NCBI GenBank assembly: GCA_963806685.1
Contig: CAWDZB010000006.1
Span: 1-64,000, forward strand
Length of the DNA stretch: 64,000 bases
From: DDH964 sp963806685
GTDB lineage: Bacteria; Desulfobacterota; Desulfuromonadia; Desulfuromonadales; DDH964
Reading direction: 5' to 3'
Each line of letters opens with the position of its first letter. Position 1 is the first letter of the stretch. A program made the translations under genes and the position numbers. Of the stretch, positions 27,249-35,815 are shown piece after piece. The notes beneath the pieces are model-generated. The model did no database searches. It was given only the letters and a program-made list of their open reading frames with translations, and was not told the origin of the DNA.

Positions 27249-28637
27249 ATGAAGTATCTGAGCACCCGCGGCGGCGTCAAAGGCCTCTCCTTCAAGGAGG
27301 CGGTAATGATGGGGCTGGCCGACGACGGCGGCCTGCTGCTGCCCGCGGCCATCCCGACGCTGACCCCCGGCGATCTCGATGCCCTGGCGAAGCTCGCCTA
27401 CCCCGAGCTTGCCTTCCAGATCATTTCGCACTTCGCCACCGACATCCCCTCGGCCGACCTCAAGACCCTCATCGAACGCTCCTACGCCAGCTTCGACCAT
27501 CCCGAGGTAACGCCGGTCGTCCACCAGGACGGGGTCTACATTCTCGAGCTCTTTCACGGCCCGACCCTCGCCTTCAAGGACGTCGCCCTGCAGCTGCTCG
27601 GCAACCTCTTCGAATACCTGCTCGCCGAACGGGGCGAGCACATGAACATCATCGGCGCCACCAGTGGTGACACCGGCAGCGCTGCAATCTACGGGGTGCG
27701 CGGCAAGAAAAACATCAATATCTTTATTCTCCACCCCCACGGCAAGGTTTCGCCGATCCAGGAACTGCAGATGACCACGGTGACCGACGCCAATGTCTTC
27801 AACCTTGCCATCGAAGGGACCTTCGACGACGGCCAGCGCATCGTCAAGGAGATCTTCGGCGACCTCGCCTTCAAGGCCAGGTACGCCCTCGGCGCCGTCA
27901 ACTCCATCAACTGGGCAAGAGTGCTGGCGCAGGTGGTCTACTACTTCCAGGCCTGGGCAGAAATCCGCCGCAAGACCGGTTGCAGCGAGCTCTACTTCTC
28001 GGTGCCGACCGGCAACTTCGGCGATATCTTCGCCGGCTACGTCGCCAAGCGCATGGGCCTGCCGATCAAGCGCCTGATCCTCGCTACCAACGAGAACAAC
28101 ATCTTGTCGCGCTTCGTGCGAGACGGTGACTACTCGGTCAGCGGCGTGGTGCCAACTCTCTCACCGTCGATGGACATCCAGGTGGCGAGCAACTTCGAGC
28201 GCTACCTCTACTTCCTCTTCGACGAGAATCCCGAGCAGGTCCGAAGTGCAATGGCCGCCTTCCAGAAGACCGGCCGCCTGATCTTCGACACCGCCCAGCG
28301 CGCCCGGGTCGCCGAGGATTTCCTCGCCCTCACCGTCGATACTGACCAGACCCTCGCCGCCATCCGTGATTTCCACGTCGCTACCGGTTACACCCTCGAC
28401 CCGCACACCGCGGTCGGGGTCAAGGCCGCCCGGGATCTCGCCGGCGGCGAGGTTCCGGTGGTCTGCCTCGCCACCGCCCACCCTGCCAAGTTCGGCGAAG
28501 CCGTCCGCCACGCCACCGGCAAGGATCCCGAGCGGCCAGCATCGCTGATCGGGATCGAGCAGCGCGAAAAGCGCTGCGAAGTGATCGCCGCCGACACTAT
28601 GGCCGTCAAGACTTACGTGGAGAAGCACGCTCTGTAA
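27249..28637 (+). CDS. thrC: Threonine synthase
   Basis: 462 residues, PLP-dependent, converts O-phosphohomoserine to threonine. PLP lysine in PTLAFKDVALQ; phosphate-binding loop in GATSGDTGSAA. The opening YLSTRGGVKGLSFKEAVMMGLADDGG is the long bacterial/yeast-type N terminus. RBS GAGGAG precedes ATG 27249. No other thr genes are adjacent. Confidence 0.94.
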   Translation: MKYLSTRGGVKGLSFKEAVMMGLADDGGLLLPAAIPTLTPGDLDALAKLAYPELAFQIISHFATDIPSADLKTLIERSYASFDHPEVTPVVHQDGVYILELFHGPTLAFKDVALQLLGNLFEYLLAERGEHMNIIGATSGDTGSAAIYGVRGKKNINIFILHPHGKVSPIQELQMTTVTDANVFNLAIEGTFDDGQRIVKEIFGDLAFKARYALGAVNSINWARVLAQVVYYFQAWAEIRRKTGCSELYFSVPTGNFGDIFAGYVAKRMGLPIKRLILATNENNILSRFVRDGDYSVSGVVPTLSPSMDIQVASNFERYLYFLFDENPEQVRSAMAAFQKTGRLIFDTAQRARVAEDFLALTVDTDQTLAAIRDFHVATGYTLDPHTAVGVKAARDLAGGEVPVVCLATAHPAKFGEAVRHATGKDPERPASLIGIEQREKRCEVIAADTMAVKTYVEKHAL

Positions 28638-28679
28638 GCGGGATCGTCCAGGGCAGGAACGCCCCCCCCCAAAAAAATC

Positions 28680-28720
28680 AGAGCCGCCCGATCGGATGTA
28701 CTCCGGCGGGCGGCTCTTTG
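28680..28720 (+). terminator. Terminator after thrC
   Basis: Hairpin GAGCCGCCCG...CGGGCGGCTC followed by TTTG. A near-identical stem recurs at 29825-29866. Confidence 0.75.
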
Positions 28721-28748
28721 AATCTTGACCTCTGCAATCTTTCTCCCT

Positions 28749-29172
28749 CTACCAGAAACCAAACGCCAAGGCGCCGATCATCCAGAACATGCAAAGCGCC
28801 TGGATAAAATAGAAACCGAAGACGAATGCGACCACCCGGTCGGTCTGCTCGAAGGCGATATGGGCAGTGGTCTGGCAGACCTGCGCCGCCAACAGGATTA
28901 TCGCCGGAATGTCGAAGACCCGCCCGCCGGCCCCGGTGGCCACCAGCCTCAGGGCAATCGCCCCGTACACCGGCAGGTTCTCAAGGCAGTTGGCGTGGGC
29001 GCGCATGGCCCTTCGGTACCAGTCGCTGCCGTGGGGTTGGTCGGGCTGAAAAGCACTAATCGCCGCCCGGCCGGTCAATATTCGGCTCCAGCGGTAGGCG
29101 CCGACGGTTCCGAACAAGTACTACCAGAGTCCAGAAGGCGAACCCCAGCAGGACCCAGAGGGGTATCGTCAA
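28749..29172 (-). pseudogene. MAPEG-family membrane protein with a frameshift
   Basis: A MAPEG (eicosanoid/glutathione metabolism membrane) protein in two frames. The 5' part from TTG 29172, which has AAGGA seven bases upstream, reads TIPLWVLLGFAFWTLVVL. The rest, in the next frame, reads FGTVGAYRWSRILTGR and continues through HANCLENLPVYGAIAL to a stop at 28749. Joining them with a one-base change near 29115 restores about 140 residues and four TM helices, the normal size. Either recently broken or a sequencing error. Confidence 0.7.
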
Positions 29173-29220
29173 AGGGCATTCCTTTCATGAAACCGGGGAG
29201 GGCTTGGGGACATGCCCGTT

Positions 29221-29655
29221 CTATTCGGCCATCGCCTCGCCCGTGCCGCCCAATTCTTTGGGGAAATCCTTCAGTTTAGGCAAACCGTCCTTCATTGGCA
29301 GAACCGTTTCCTGGTAGTTGACGTGCACGCCGGGTCTGAAGGGTAAACTCGGAATGGTTGCGGCATAAACGTCGATGAGTTTCCACTCCGGATGGTCAGT
29401 GAACAGGTGTCCCCCGCAGGTGGCGCACCACTTGCGGTAGCTTCTCGGGCTCTTGTTGTATGTTCGGATTTTATCGGCGCCTTGCGTCACCTTGACCGCC
29501 TCCGGGGGCCACAGCGTGAAGGCATTGACCGGACCCGCTGACCAGAGCCGGCAATCGCTGCAATGGCAATAGCCCATCCCCGCCGGCTCGCCGGTCACCG
29601 TGAATTGGACTGTACCGCAAAAACAACTTCCCTTGTAGGTGTTCCCGTTGCTCAT
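29221..29655 (-). CDS. GFA (CENP-V/glutathione-dependent formaldehyde-activating) family protein
   Basis: 144 residues. Zinc ligands in GSCFCGTVQF, CHCSDC and CATCGGH match the GFA/CENP-V beta fold. Members are often annotated as aldehyde-activating enzymes, but most are uncharacterised. ATG 29655 has GGAGG upstream; the longer frame lacks similarity. Confidence 0.85.
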   Translation of the reverse strand: MSNGNTYKGSCFCGTVQFTVTGEPAGMGYCHCSDCRLWSAGPVNAFTLWPPEAVKVTQGADKIRTYNKSPRSYRKWCATCGGHLFTDHPEWKLIDVYAATIPSLPFRPGVHVNYQETVLPMKDGLPKLKDFPKELGGTGEAMAE

Positions 29656-29824
29656 AGCTAACCTCCTTTGAATTCGGGGGGAAATTTTTCCCAATGTCTC
29701 GAGAATACCATACTGAACTGGTTGTGGTGTTCTGCCCCGAATTCCCCATTCACCGGTTCCCGTCCGTGCCTTGCCCGATCCTTTGACTTCTCCCATTCGC
29801 AGCAAAAGCGGAGCACCAGTAAAC

Positions 29825-29866
29825 AGAGCCGCCCACCGGAATCCATCCGATGGGCGGCTCTTTGCA
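29825..29866. terminator. Terminator-like hairpin between GFA and lactate permease genes
   Basis: AGAGCCGCCCA...TGGGCGGCTCT stem with a short T run on the plus side. It is related in sequence to the terminator at 28680-28720. The remaining bases between 29656 and 29971 hold nothing else recognisable. Confidence 0.55.
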
Positions 29867-29971
29867 TTTCGAGGCAGATGCTTGTCGGGAAAGTGGGCGT
29901 GGCCCCTATCCTGCTATACAGGATGAACCTCGTCCCCGCGAAAAAATGAAGTACCCGTTCAAAAAAAAGCC

Positions 29972-31558
29972 TCAGACGGCAAACAGCAGCGTCCCTGCAA
30001 TTGCCGCGATGACACCATACAAGACCATGGGGATCACCGTGCGCTTGAGGATGAAGCCCTCCTCGGCGCTTATTCCCAGCACCGAACAGACGGCCACGAT
30101 GTTGTTGATGCAGATCATGTTCCCCATGGCACCGCCGACCGATTGAAACGCCAGGATCGAAGAGGCATTCAGGCCCAGGGTTTTGGCGATGCCAACCTGG
30201 ATGCCGCCGAAGGTAAGATTGGAGACCGTGTTGGAGCCTGAGAAGAAGGCACCCAGAGCGCCGAGGTAGGATGCGAAGTAGCGCCACTGCTGACCGGCAC
30301 CATCTGCCAGGGCCTTGCCGATGAGCATGGTCGAGGCATTCTGTCCACCCACCATCAGCAGCTTGACAAAAACCAGCGCGCCGAGCAACGCCGCGATCGG
30401 CTTTTTCATCTGCCCGTAGGACTCCCTCGCTACCGCTCGCATGGTCCTGTTGTCCGCCTTGAACAGGAAGAAGGTGATGGCGGCGATGACAAAAAACGGA
30501 ACCAGTGCGGGAACGTAGAGAACCTGAAACTTCCAGCCGCTTGGGGTCCCGAAAATATGGGTGAGCGAGACCACCAGAGAAGAGCTGATGCTGAATGTAC
30601 CGAGATGATTGACAGGGACGGCCCAGGCCGGTTCGGCTGCAGTCAGCAAGGGCTTGATTCCCAACTGCTTAATGCGGGTCACCAGCAGCAGCGCCACCGT
30701 TCCCCACAAGGGGAAGGAGGCCCGGATCAGGGCCGGCATAGGGACGGAATTGGTCTTGCGCACACGGTCCTTGTCCCTGGCCAGCCCGACTCCCCAGTGA
30801 GCCAAAAGAACCGACAGGACCAGCCCGATGGCACCACCGACCACCGAGGGGAACTCATAGTTGAACTGGGCCAGGATAAGATAGGGAACGACGCAGCTGA
30901 GGATACTCAGGTAGACGAAGACCAGGTTCTTTTTGACCTCCTTGAAGGAGAGCACGAAAACCAGTGCGATGACCGGAATGATCAGTGCGGCCAGGGCGTG
31001 GATGGCGGCGGTCCTGGCGCCGATCTCCAGCAGCTGCTCCTGGCTCAACCCCAGCTGCCCGAGGCCGAACCAGGTCGGCGTCCCGACGGCACCAAAGGAG
31101 ACCGGCACGCTGTTCATGATCAGACAGAGAATGGCTACCCGCACTGCCGGGAACCCTAAGCCGACAAGGATCGGTGCGGCAATGGCGGCCGGGGTGCCGA
31201 AGCCGCTGGCCCCCTCGATAAGAAAAGCGAAGGACCAACCGATGATCATCAACTGGGCGACTTTGTTGGTGGTCACCTCGTTGAGCCAGGTACGGATGGT
31301 GTCCATGGCACCGGTATGTTCCATGGTCCGGAACAGAAACACCGCCCCCCAGATGATGAGAATAGGGGTCCAGGCGGTAAGCAGGCCATTTACAACCGTG
31401 GCATTGACCAGGGTGGTATCGAGATGAAAGAAGAAGAGTTTGATGAAATAGAGCAGGACCGCTACCAATGGCAGGGCATAATAGGACGGCATGCTGCGCT
31501 TCTTGGTCATCAGATAAATCAGGAGAATGATGGGGAGAAGTGAGAGTGCTGTTGCCAT
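29972..31558 (-). CDS. lctP: L-lactate permease
   Basis: 528 residues, 12-14 hydrophobic segments, LctP family: proton-linked lactate/glycolate uptake in the inner membrane. Typical segments include GASGFGTPAAIAAPILVGLG, ALGAFFSGSNTVSNLTFGG and SVGGAMGNMICINNIVAV. ATG 31558 has GGAAGG upstream. Two GntR-type operators lie in its upstream region. The divergent genes expected beside it appear to have been lost at the neighbouring IS21. Confidence 0.92.
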   Translation of the reverse strand: MATALSLLPIILLIYLMTKKRSMPSYYALPLVAVLLYFIKLFFFHLDTTLVNATVVNGLLTAWTPILIIWGAVFLFRTMEHTGAMDTIRTWLNEVTTNKVAQLMIIGWSFAFLIEGASGFGTPAAIAAPILVGLGFPAVRVAILCLIMNSVPVSFGAVGTPTWFGLGQLGLSQEQLLEIGARTAAIHALAALIIPVIALVFVLSFKEVKKNLVFVYLSILSCVVPYLILAQFNYEFPSVVGGAIGLVLSVLLAHWGVGLARDKDRVRKTNSVPMPALIRASFPLWGTVALLLVTRIKQLGIKPLLTAAEPAWAVPVNHLGTFSISSSLVVSLTHIFGTPSGWKFQVLYVPALVPFFVIAAITFFLFKADNRTMRAVARESYGQMKKPIAALLGALVFVKLLMVGGQNASTMLIGKALADGAGQQWRYFASYLGALGAFFSGSNTVSNLTFGGIQVGIAKTLGLNASSILAFQSVGGAMGNMICINNIVAVCSVLGISAEEGFILKRTVIPMVLYGVIAAIAGTLLFAV

Positions 31559-31646
31559 GGTTGGTCCTTCCTTTGCTAAGGTCAATTAAATAGCCCGTGG
31601 CAGGCTTTTCGGATATCCCCCTCGGCCCTACGGGCCAAAACTTCAG

Positions 31647-31657
31647 TGGTAAGACCA
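31647..31657. promoter_or_regulatory. GntR/LldR-type operator upstream of lctP
   Basis: TGGTAAGACCA is a perfect TGGT-N3-ACCA dyad, the half-site pattern of FadR-subfamily GntR regulators such as LldR and PdhR, which answer to lactate or pyruvate. It is about 90 bp before the permease start. A small GGCCC-TAC-GGGCC hairpin sits between. The regulator gene is not in the window. Confidence 0.6.
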
Positions 31658-31872
31658 TTTAGCCGGCGAGCACCTTACTCAAGGACGTATACCATTGTCA
31701 AGGGAAAACAGAATGGCGTTCTTACCAGGCCCCGATGGATCGTCACAACAATCTGTTTTTAAAGGTTTTTTTGTAATTTGTTATCGGATTTACGAGAAGA
31801 AAATGCCTCCTATGCGCCAATTTCTCAATCTGAATCATGACCAAAATAATTTTTATTTTGATTAATTATTTT

Positions 31873-31883
31873 TGGTATTACCA
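31873..31883. promoter_or_regulatory. Second GntR/LldR-type operator, facing the lost divergent gene
   Basis: TGGTATTACCA, again TGGT-N3-ACCA, in an AT-rich stretch just before an RBS and ATG at 31982 that run into IS21. An imperfect AT palindrome at 31840-31873 adjoins it. It probably controlled a rightward lactate-related gene. Confidence 0.5.
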
Positions 31884-31981
31884 TTTTTTTGTCATGGCAG
31901 GATACAGGATCAGGCGGCGACCGAGTGATCGATTTGGCATTGCTGCGGAAGGATTGATGGAAGGGCTAGAAGGAAGAATAG

Positions 31982-32000
31982 ATGAAAGTGTTAATCAGCA
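31982..32000 (+). pseudogene. 5' stub of an unknown gene cut off by IS21
   Basis: ATG at 31982 with GAAGGAAG upstream encodes MKVLISM before the IS21 end. Six or seven codons are too few to identify a family. The opening is compatible with electron-transfer flavoprotein beta subunits, which commonly neighbour lactate permeases, but this is only a guess. Confidence 0.35.
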
Positions 32001-32108
32001 TGCAAAAATGACCCACTTTGGAGGGTAATCGGCGTCCAAAATTGACCCACCCCAGCACTTCCTCCAAGCTCTCTGAATTTATCCAGAGAGAGGAGCCCCC
32101 TGAAGGAG

Positions 32109-33620
32109 ATGCTGACCGTGGAAACCATCCGTAAGATTCGCCTTGCCCGCCATCGACATGGCAAGTCCATTCGCCAGATTGCCCGGGACATGAACCTGTC
32201 CCGGAATACCATTCGCAAGATTCTCCGTTCCGACGAGACCGAACAGCACTACGAGCGCAAAATCCAGCCGCGGCCCAAGTTGGAGCCTTTCAATGCGCAA
32301 CTGACCCAATTCCTCGAAGAGGACTCAGCCAAGCCGAAGCGTCAGCAGCGTACCGCCCTGCTACTCTTCGAACAGTTGCAGCGCGAGGGCTTTGGCGGCG
32401 GCTACGACACCGTCCGGCGGTTCGTGAAGGCGTGGCGGCAGCAGGAGCAGGGACCGGTCAAGGCCTTCGTTCCCCTGTCGTTCGCGCCGGGCGAGGCGTT
32501 TCAGTTTGACTGGGGCTATGAGCCGATTGAACTGGGCGGGGTGAACATCAAGATCAAGGTTGCCCAGTTCCGGCTCTGCCACAGCCGCCAGCCCTTCTGC
32601 GTGGCCTATCTGCGGGAAACCCTGGAGATGGTTCTGGACGCCCACGTGCGGGCCTTCGAGTTCTTCGGCGGGGCCTGCCGCAAGGGGATCTACGACAATC
32701 TGAAGACGGTGGTGAGCAAGGTCCTGATGGGCAAGGAGCGGGTCTTCAACCGGCGCTTCCAGAACCTGGCCTCTTACTATCTGTTCGAGCCGGTTGCCTG
32801 CACCCCGGCGGCCGGCTGGGAGAAGGGGCAGATTGAACGGCAGGTCGGGGTGGTGCGCCAGAAGTTGTTCGCCAAGCGTCGCAAGTTCGCCGATCTGACA
32901 GAACTCAACCAGTGGCTGCGGGACGAATGCCGGGCTCTGGCAGCCAGCCAGAAGCACCCCGAGTTCCCGGAGCGAACGGTGGCCGAGGTCGCGGCCCAGG
33001 AGCGTGACGCACTGGTCGTGGTCCGGGTCCAGTTCGACGGCCACCAGGAGACCACCGCCCGCGTTTCGCCCACGGCACTGGTTTCCTTCGACCGCAACCG
33101 CTACAGCGTTCATGCCGGCTGTGCCGGCAAAGCCGTTACGGTGCGGGCCTATGCCGATCGGGTGAGCTTCATCCACCAGGGTCGGCTGGTCGGCTTGCAC
33201 GTGCGGCAGTTCGGCCGCGACAAGACCGTCTTCGACCCCTGGCACTATCTCGACGTGCTCCAGCAGAAACCCGGAGCGCTGCGCAACGGCGCGCCCTTTC
33301 TCGCCTGGGACCTGCCGGAGGCTCTCCAGCAGACACGCACTCTGCTCAGCGGCCGGCCCGATGGAGACCGGCAGTTCGTCGGTATCCTCGCCGCTGTCCC
33401 CACGCACGGCCTGGACGCGGTTGCGGGGGCCTGTGCAACATCCCTGGCCGAAGGCACCGTCAGCCGCGACGTGGTCCTCAACCGGCTTTCCCGCTCCAGT
33501 GAGGACACTTCACCGTCCACCGTTCCGTCACCAAGCCATCTGCCGAAGCTGCGGCTGGTGCCCGTGGTGGACTGCCGGCGCTACGATCGACTGCTGAGCG
33601 GAGGTGGTCATGCTTCGTGA
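32109..33620 (+). CDS. istA: IS21-family transposase IstA
   Basis: 503 residues. N-terminal HTH (GKSIRQIARDMNLSRNTIRK), then an rve-type DDE core with the first Asp in FQFDWGYEPIEL, the second in GIYDNLKTVVSK and Glu in GWEKGQIERQV. C-terminal beta-barrel region around SFDRNRYSVHAG. The GGAG upstream is next to ATG 32109 and nine bases from GTG 32118, so the true start may be the latter. Intact. Confidence 0.93.
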   Translation: MLTVETIRKIRLARHRHGKSIRQIARDMNLSRNTIRKILRSDETEQHYERKIQPRPKLEPFNAQLTQFLEEDSAKPKRQQRTALLLFEQLQREGFGGGYDTVRRFVKAWRQQEQGPVKAFVPLSFAPGEAFQFDWGYEPIELGGVNIKIKVAQFRLCHSRQPFCVAYLRETLEMVLDAHVRAFEFFGGACRKGIYDNLKTVVSKVLMGKERVFNRRFQNLASYYLFEPVACTPAAGWEKGQIERQVGVVRQKLFAKRRKFADLTELNQWLRDECRALAASQKHPEFPERTVAEVAAQERDALVVVRVQFDGHQETTARVSPTALVSFDRNRYSVHAGCAGKAVTVRAYADRVSFIHQGRLVGLHVRQFGRDKTVFDPWHYLDVLQQKPGALRNGAPFLAWDLPEALQQTRTLLSGRPDGDRQFVGILAAVPTHGLDAVAGACATSLAEGTVSRDVVLNRLSRSSEDTSPSTVPSPSHLPKLRLVPVVDCRRYDRLLSGGGHAS

Positions 33621-34350
33621 GCACCTGCTGGAGGCCATGGGGACGCTGAACCTCTACGGCATGAGGAACGTCATCGACGAGGTGCTGGCAACCGGATCCA
33701 GGCAGCGCGCCACGGCAGAGAAGATCCTGCTCGACCTGCTGCAGGCGGAAGTGGCCGAGCGCCAGGTGCGCAGCATTCGCTACCGCCTGGGACAGGCCCG
33801 GTTCCCGATCGCGAAGGACCTTGACCAGTTCGACTTCGCCGCCTCGCCGGTGGATGAACCCCAGGTGCGCGCCCTCTACGAAGGGCGCTTCCTGGGCTCG
33901 CAAAGCAACGTCATTCTGGTCGGCGGCACCGGCACCGGCAAGACCCATCTGGCGATCGCGATCGCCCGTCAGGCGATTCGCAATGGCAAGCGCGGTCGCT
34001 ATTTCAACCTGGTGGATCTGGTCAACCAACTCGAACAGGAGAAACTTGCCGGCCGGGGCGGCAAACTGGCCACCAGCCTGGCCCGTCTCGACCTGGTGGT
34101 GCTCGACGAACTGGGCTACCTGCCGTTCTCGAAAAGCGGCGGACAACTCCTGTTCCACCTGATCTCGAAGCTCTACGAGCGCACCTCGCTGCTGATCACC
34201 ACCAATCTGACCTTCGGCGAATGGCCCCAGGTATTCGGCGACGGCAAGATGACCACCGCACTACTCGACCGGGTTACCCATCACTGTGAAATTGTCGAAA
34301 CCGGGAACGAAAGCTGGAGAATCAAAAGCAGGAATACCGACTCAAACTGA
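33610..34350 (+). CDS. istB: IS21-family helper ATPase IstB
   Basis: 246-residue DnaC-like AAA+ ATPase that helps IstA choose targets. Walker A GGTGTGKTHLAIA, Walker B LVVLDELGYLPFS. ATG 33610 has GGAGG upstream and overlaps the end of istA by 11 bases, the usual istAB arrangement. Confidence 0.93.
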   Translation: MLREHLLEAMGTLNLYGMRNVIDEVLATGSRQRATAEKILLDLLQAEVAERQVRSIRYRLGQARFPIAKDLDQFDFAASPVDEPQVRALYEGRFLGSQSNVILVGGTGTGKTHLAIAIARQAIRNGKRGRYFNLVDLVNQLEQEKLAGRGGKLATSLARLDLVVLDELGYLPFSKSGGQLLFHLISKLYERTSLLITTNLTFGEWPQVFGDGKMTTALLDRVTHHCEIVETGNESWRIKSRNTDSN

Positions 34351-34398
34351 CCCTCTGGGGTGGGTCAAAATTGGACGCCGATGGTGGGTCAATTTTCA

Positions 34399-34457
34399 AT
34401 GCCGATTGACACCAGGACGAAGAGGTTGAAGCCGACCCACATCCAGAGATTATGCAA
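34399..34457 (-). pseudogene. 5' stub of a TerC-like membrane protein cut off by IS21
   Basis: From TTG 34457, preceded by GGGGGGAG, the minus strand reads LHNLWMWVGFNLFVLVSIGI and then enters the IS. This opening resembles the first TM helix of TerC/Alx proteins (typically W-x-W-x-GFN-x-FVL). Identification rests on 20 residues only. A repeated structured motif (34496-34538) lies in its leader. Confidence 0.5.
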
Positions 34458-34495
34458 GGTTATCTCTCCCCCCAGACAGCCGAAAAGCGCTTGGC

Positions 34496-34557
34496 GCTCC
34501 CGAGGGCCTGTCTCTCCAGCCGGGCGATGCCCCCATTTAAGGCTGGGCAGGCCGTTT
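34496..34557. repeat. Structured repeat, copy A
   Basis: Shares a run of 15 identical bases (GCTCCCGAGGGCCTG) and further matched blocks (CTC-CCAG, GATGC, CCATTT) with copy B at 36940. Potential stems: GGCCTG 34505-34510 with CAGGCC 34548-34553, and CCAGCC 34516-34521 with GGCTGG 34541-34546. On the minus strand it would be the leader of the TerC-like stub, followed by a GCGC-CAA-GCGC-TTTT hairpin. Which strand is used is unresolved. Confidence 0.45.
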
Positions 34558-34559
34558 TG

Positions 34560-35801
34560 TCAGAGCATCTCCCGGCGGGTAAAACGGGCAAGTTCGGCCG
34601 CCGGCCCGTGCGTGGGATCAACCCGTAGCACCAACTCGCACTCGGAGAGGGCTTTGGCATACAGTTTTTTTTCGAAGTAGGTCTGGGCCAGGCCGAAGCG
34701 GCTGTCGAGGTGGACAGGTGAGATTTGCAAGGCCCTGTCGTAGTCCTCTATTGACCGCTCGTAATTGCCCAGCACGCGATGGCATAAGCCCCGGTTGCTG
34801 TAGTAGCGGCAATTCTCGCGATTGTGACTGATGGCCCGATTAAAATCCTTCAGTGACCGGCTGTAATCTCCCATGACAAAGAAAGCCATCCCCCGGTGGT
34901 TGTAGACAAGGGAGCGAACAGATTTGTTCAGTTTCATCCCCAATAGTTTCCCGTAGAGTTCGACGGCTGTCTCCAAGTCGCCTTGGCTGTGCGCTTCCAG
35001 CGCCGCCATCATTGTTTTTTCCAAGGAATTCGTCAAAGCGAGCGGGATTGGTGCCAGTTGACCGACCCACTCCGGCGAGGTCCCGGATGGATGGGAGATG
35101 CTAATCGAATCCGAAAAGTTAATGTTTTTTATTATGCTCGCACGGCGGTGTTGGCTGCGTTGCCGGATCTGTTTCTGATAGTCGCGAAGTTCTTGGAAAA
35201 TCAAGTCAGAAAGTGTCAGAGTGGCATTCAGGGAGGCGAGTTTTCGACGAATTGACTGGTTTGGCAATGCGATATCCGATTTGTAGACAAGTTCATGTTC
35301 CACCTCAGCCCAAGCATCTTGAAGGATGGTACGCAACTGAATCTCACAAACCCGCTGGGTGCCAGGAAGAATGGTTTTGAGGTGGCCTGAAGACAAGTGG
35401 ACCATCAGGTGCACCGAGTCGTAGCCAAATTCCCTGAAGGAATGGTCTTCAGCCTTGCGTTCGGTCTCAATAACATCAAAATTGTGGGCAATCAGCCGTT
35501 CGATCACCTCCACATCCTCCAGAAAAGGGCAAACAACCCGGATGCCGAGGAGGTCGGTGACAGGCTCGCCCATCCCCTCTTCCTTCCGGCGATTACTACG
35601 AGAAAGTTTCTCGTAATATGATTCAAACTTTTTGATCCGGTACTTTATGGTGGGGCTATAACCACTTTTTTCAAGCAGAGCATGCAAGTCCAGGCGCAAC
35701 TTATTAAGCGCCCCCTCGTAAGCGGGACGTAGCGCTTCATATGCCGAATGCAAACGATCGCGCTCAGGCAGGCCAGATTTCGATCCAACGAATTCAATCA
35801 T
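34560..35801 (-). CDS. RelA/SpoT-domain alarmone synthetase fused to TPR repeats
   Basis: 413 residues. Residues 40-215 carry the (p)ppGpp synthetase motifs: RIKKFESYYEKL (substrate Arg/Lys), VTDLLGIRVV, FGYDSVHL, CEIQLRTILQDAWAEVEHELVYK. No HD hydrolase, TGS or ACT domain is present. Residues 275-405 hold about four TPR units (SLVYNHRGMAFFVMGDY, CRYYSNRGLCHRVLGNY, VHLDSRFGLAQTYFEKK), probably for partner binding. Fourteen bases after the universal stress protein stop, so likely one operon. Product nucleotide unknown. Confidence 0.85.
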   Translation of the reverse strand: MIEFVGSKSGLPERDRLHSAYEALRPAYEGALNKLRLDLHALLEKSGYSPTIKYRIKKFESYYEKLSRSNRRKEEGMGEPVTDLLGIRVVCPFLEDVEVIERLIAHNFDVIETERKAEDHSFREFGYDSVHLMVHLSSGHLKTILPGTQRVCEIQLRTILQDAWAEVEHELVYKSDIALPNQSIRRKLASLNATLTLSDLIFQELRDYQKQIRQRSQHRRASIIKNINFSDSISISHPSGTSPEWVGQLAPIPLALTNSLEKTMMAALEAHSQGDLETAVELYGKLLGMKLNKSVRSLVYNHRGMAFFVMGDYSRSLKDFNRAISHNRENCRYYSNRGLCHRVLGNYERSIEDYDRALQISPVHLDSRFGLAQTYFEKKLYAKALSECELVLRVDPTHGPAAELARFTRREML

Positions 35802-35815
35802 TCCGCTTAACCCCG

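Larger units (their letters stand above)
32001..34398 (+). mobile_element. IS21-family insertion sequence
   Basis: Contains istA and istB with multiple terminal repeats. Outer repeats: 32001-32016 (TGCAAAAATGACCCAC) and the complement of 34384-34398. Inner repeats: 32031-32054 and the complement of 34356-34379, matching at 22 of 24 bases. Ends are TG...CA as in IS21. No flanking direct repeat is evident, and both flanks are truncated 5' gene ends, which suggests deletion or recombination after insertion. Confidence 0.9.

Noticed and set aside
29972..31558. CRISPR arrays or tandem repeats anywhere in the window
   Set aside because: No regularly spaced repeats were seen; the only dispersed repeats are attC sites, IS ends, terminator stems and the two-copy structured motif.
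31837..32028. 63-codon frame crossing the left IS21 end
   Set aside because: It spans the IS boundary and has no ribosome-binding site; the composition is accidental.
32001..34402. Target-site duplication of IS21 (ATGC near both ends)
   Set aside because: ATGC lies inside the left terminal repeat and outside the right one, so it cannot be a true duplication with TG...CA ends.
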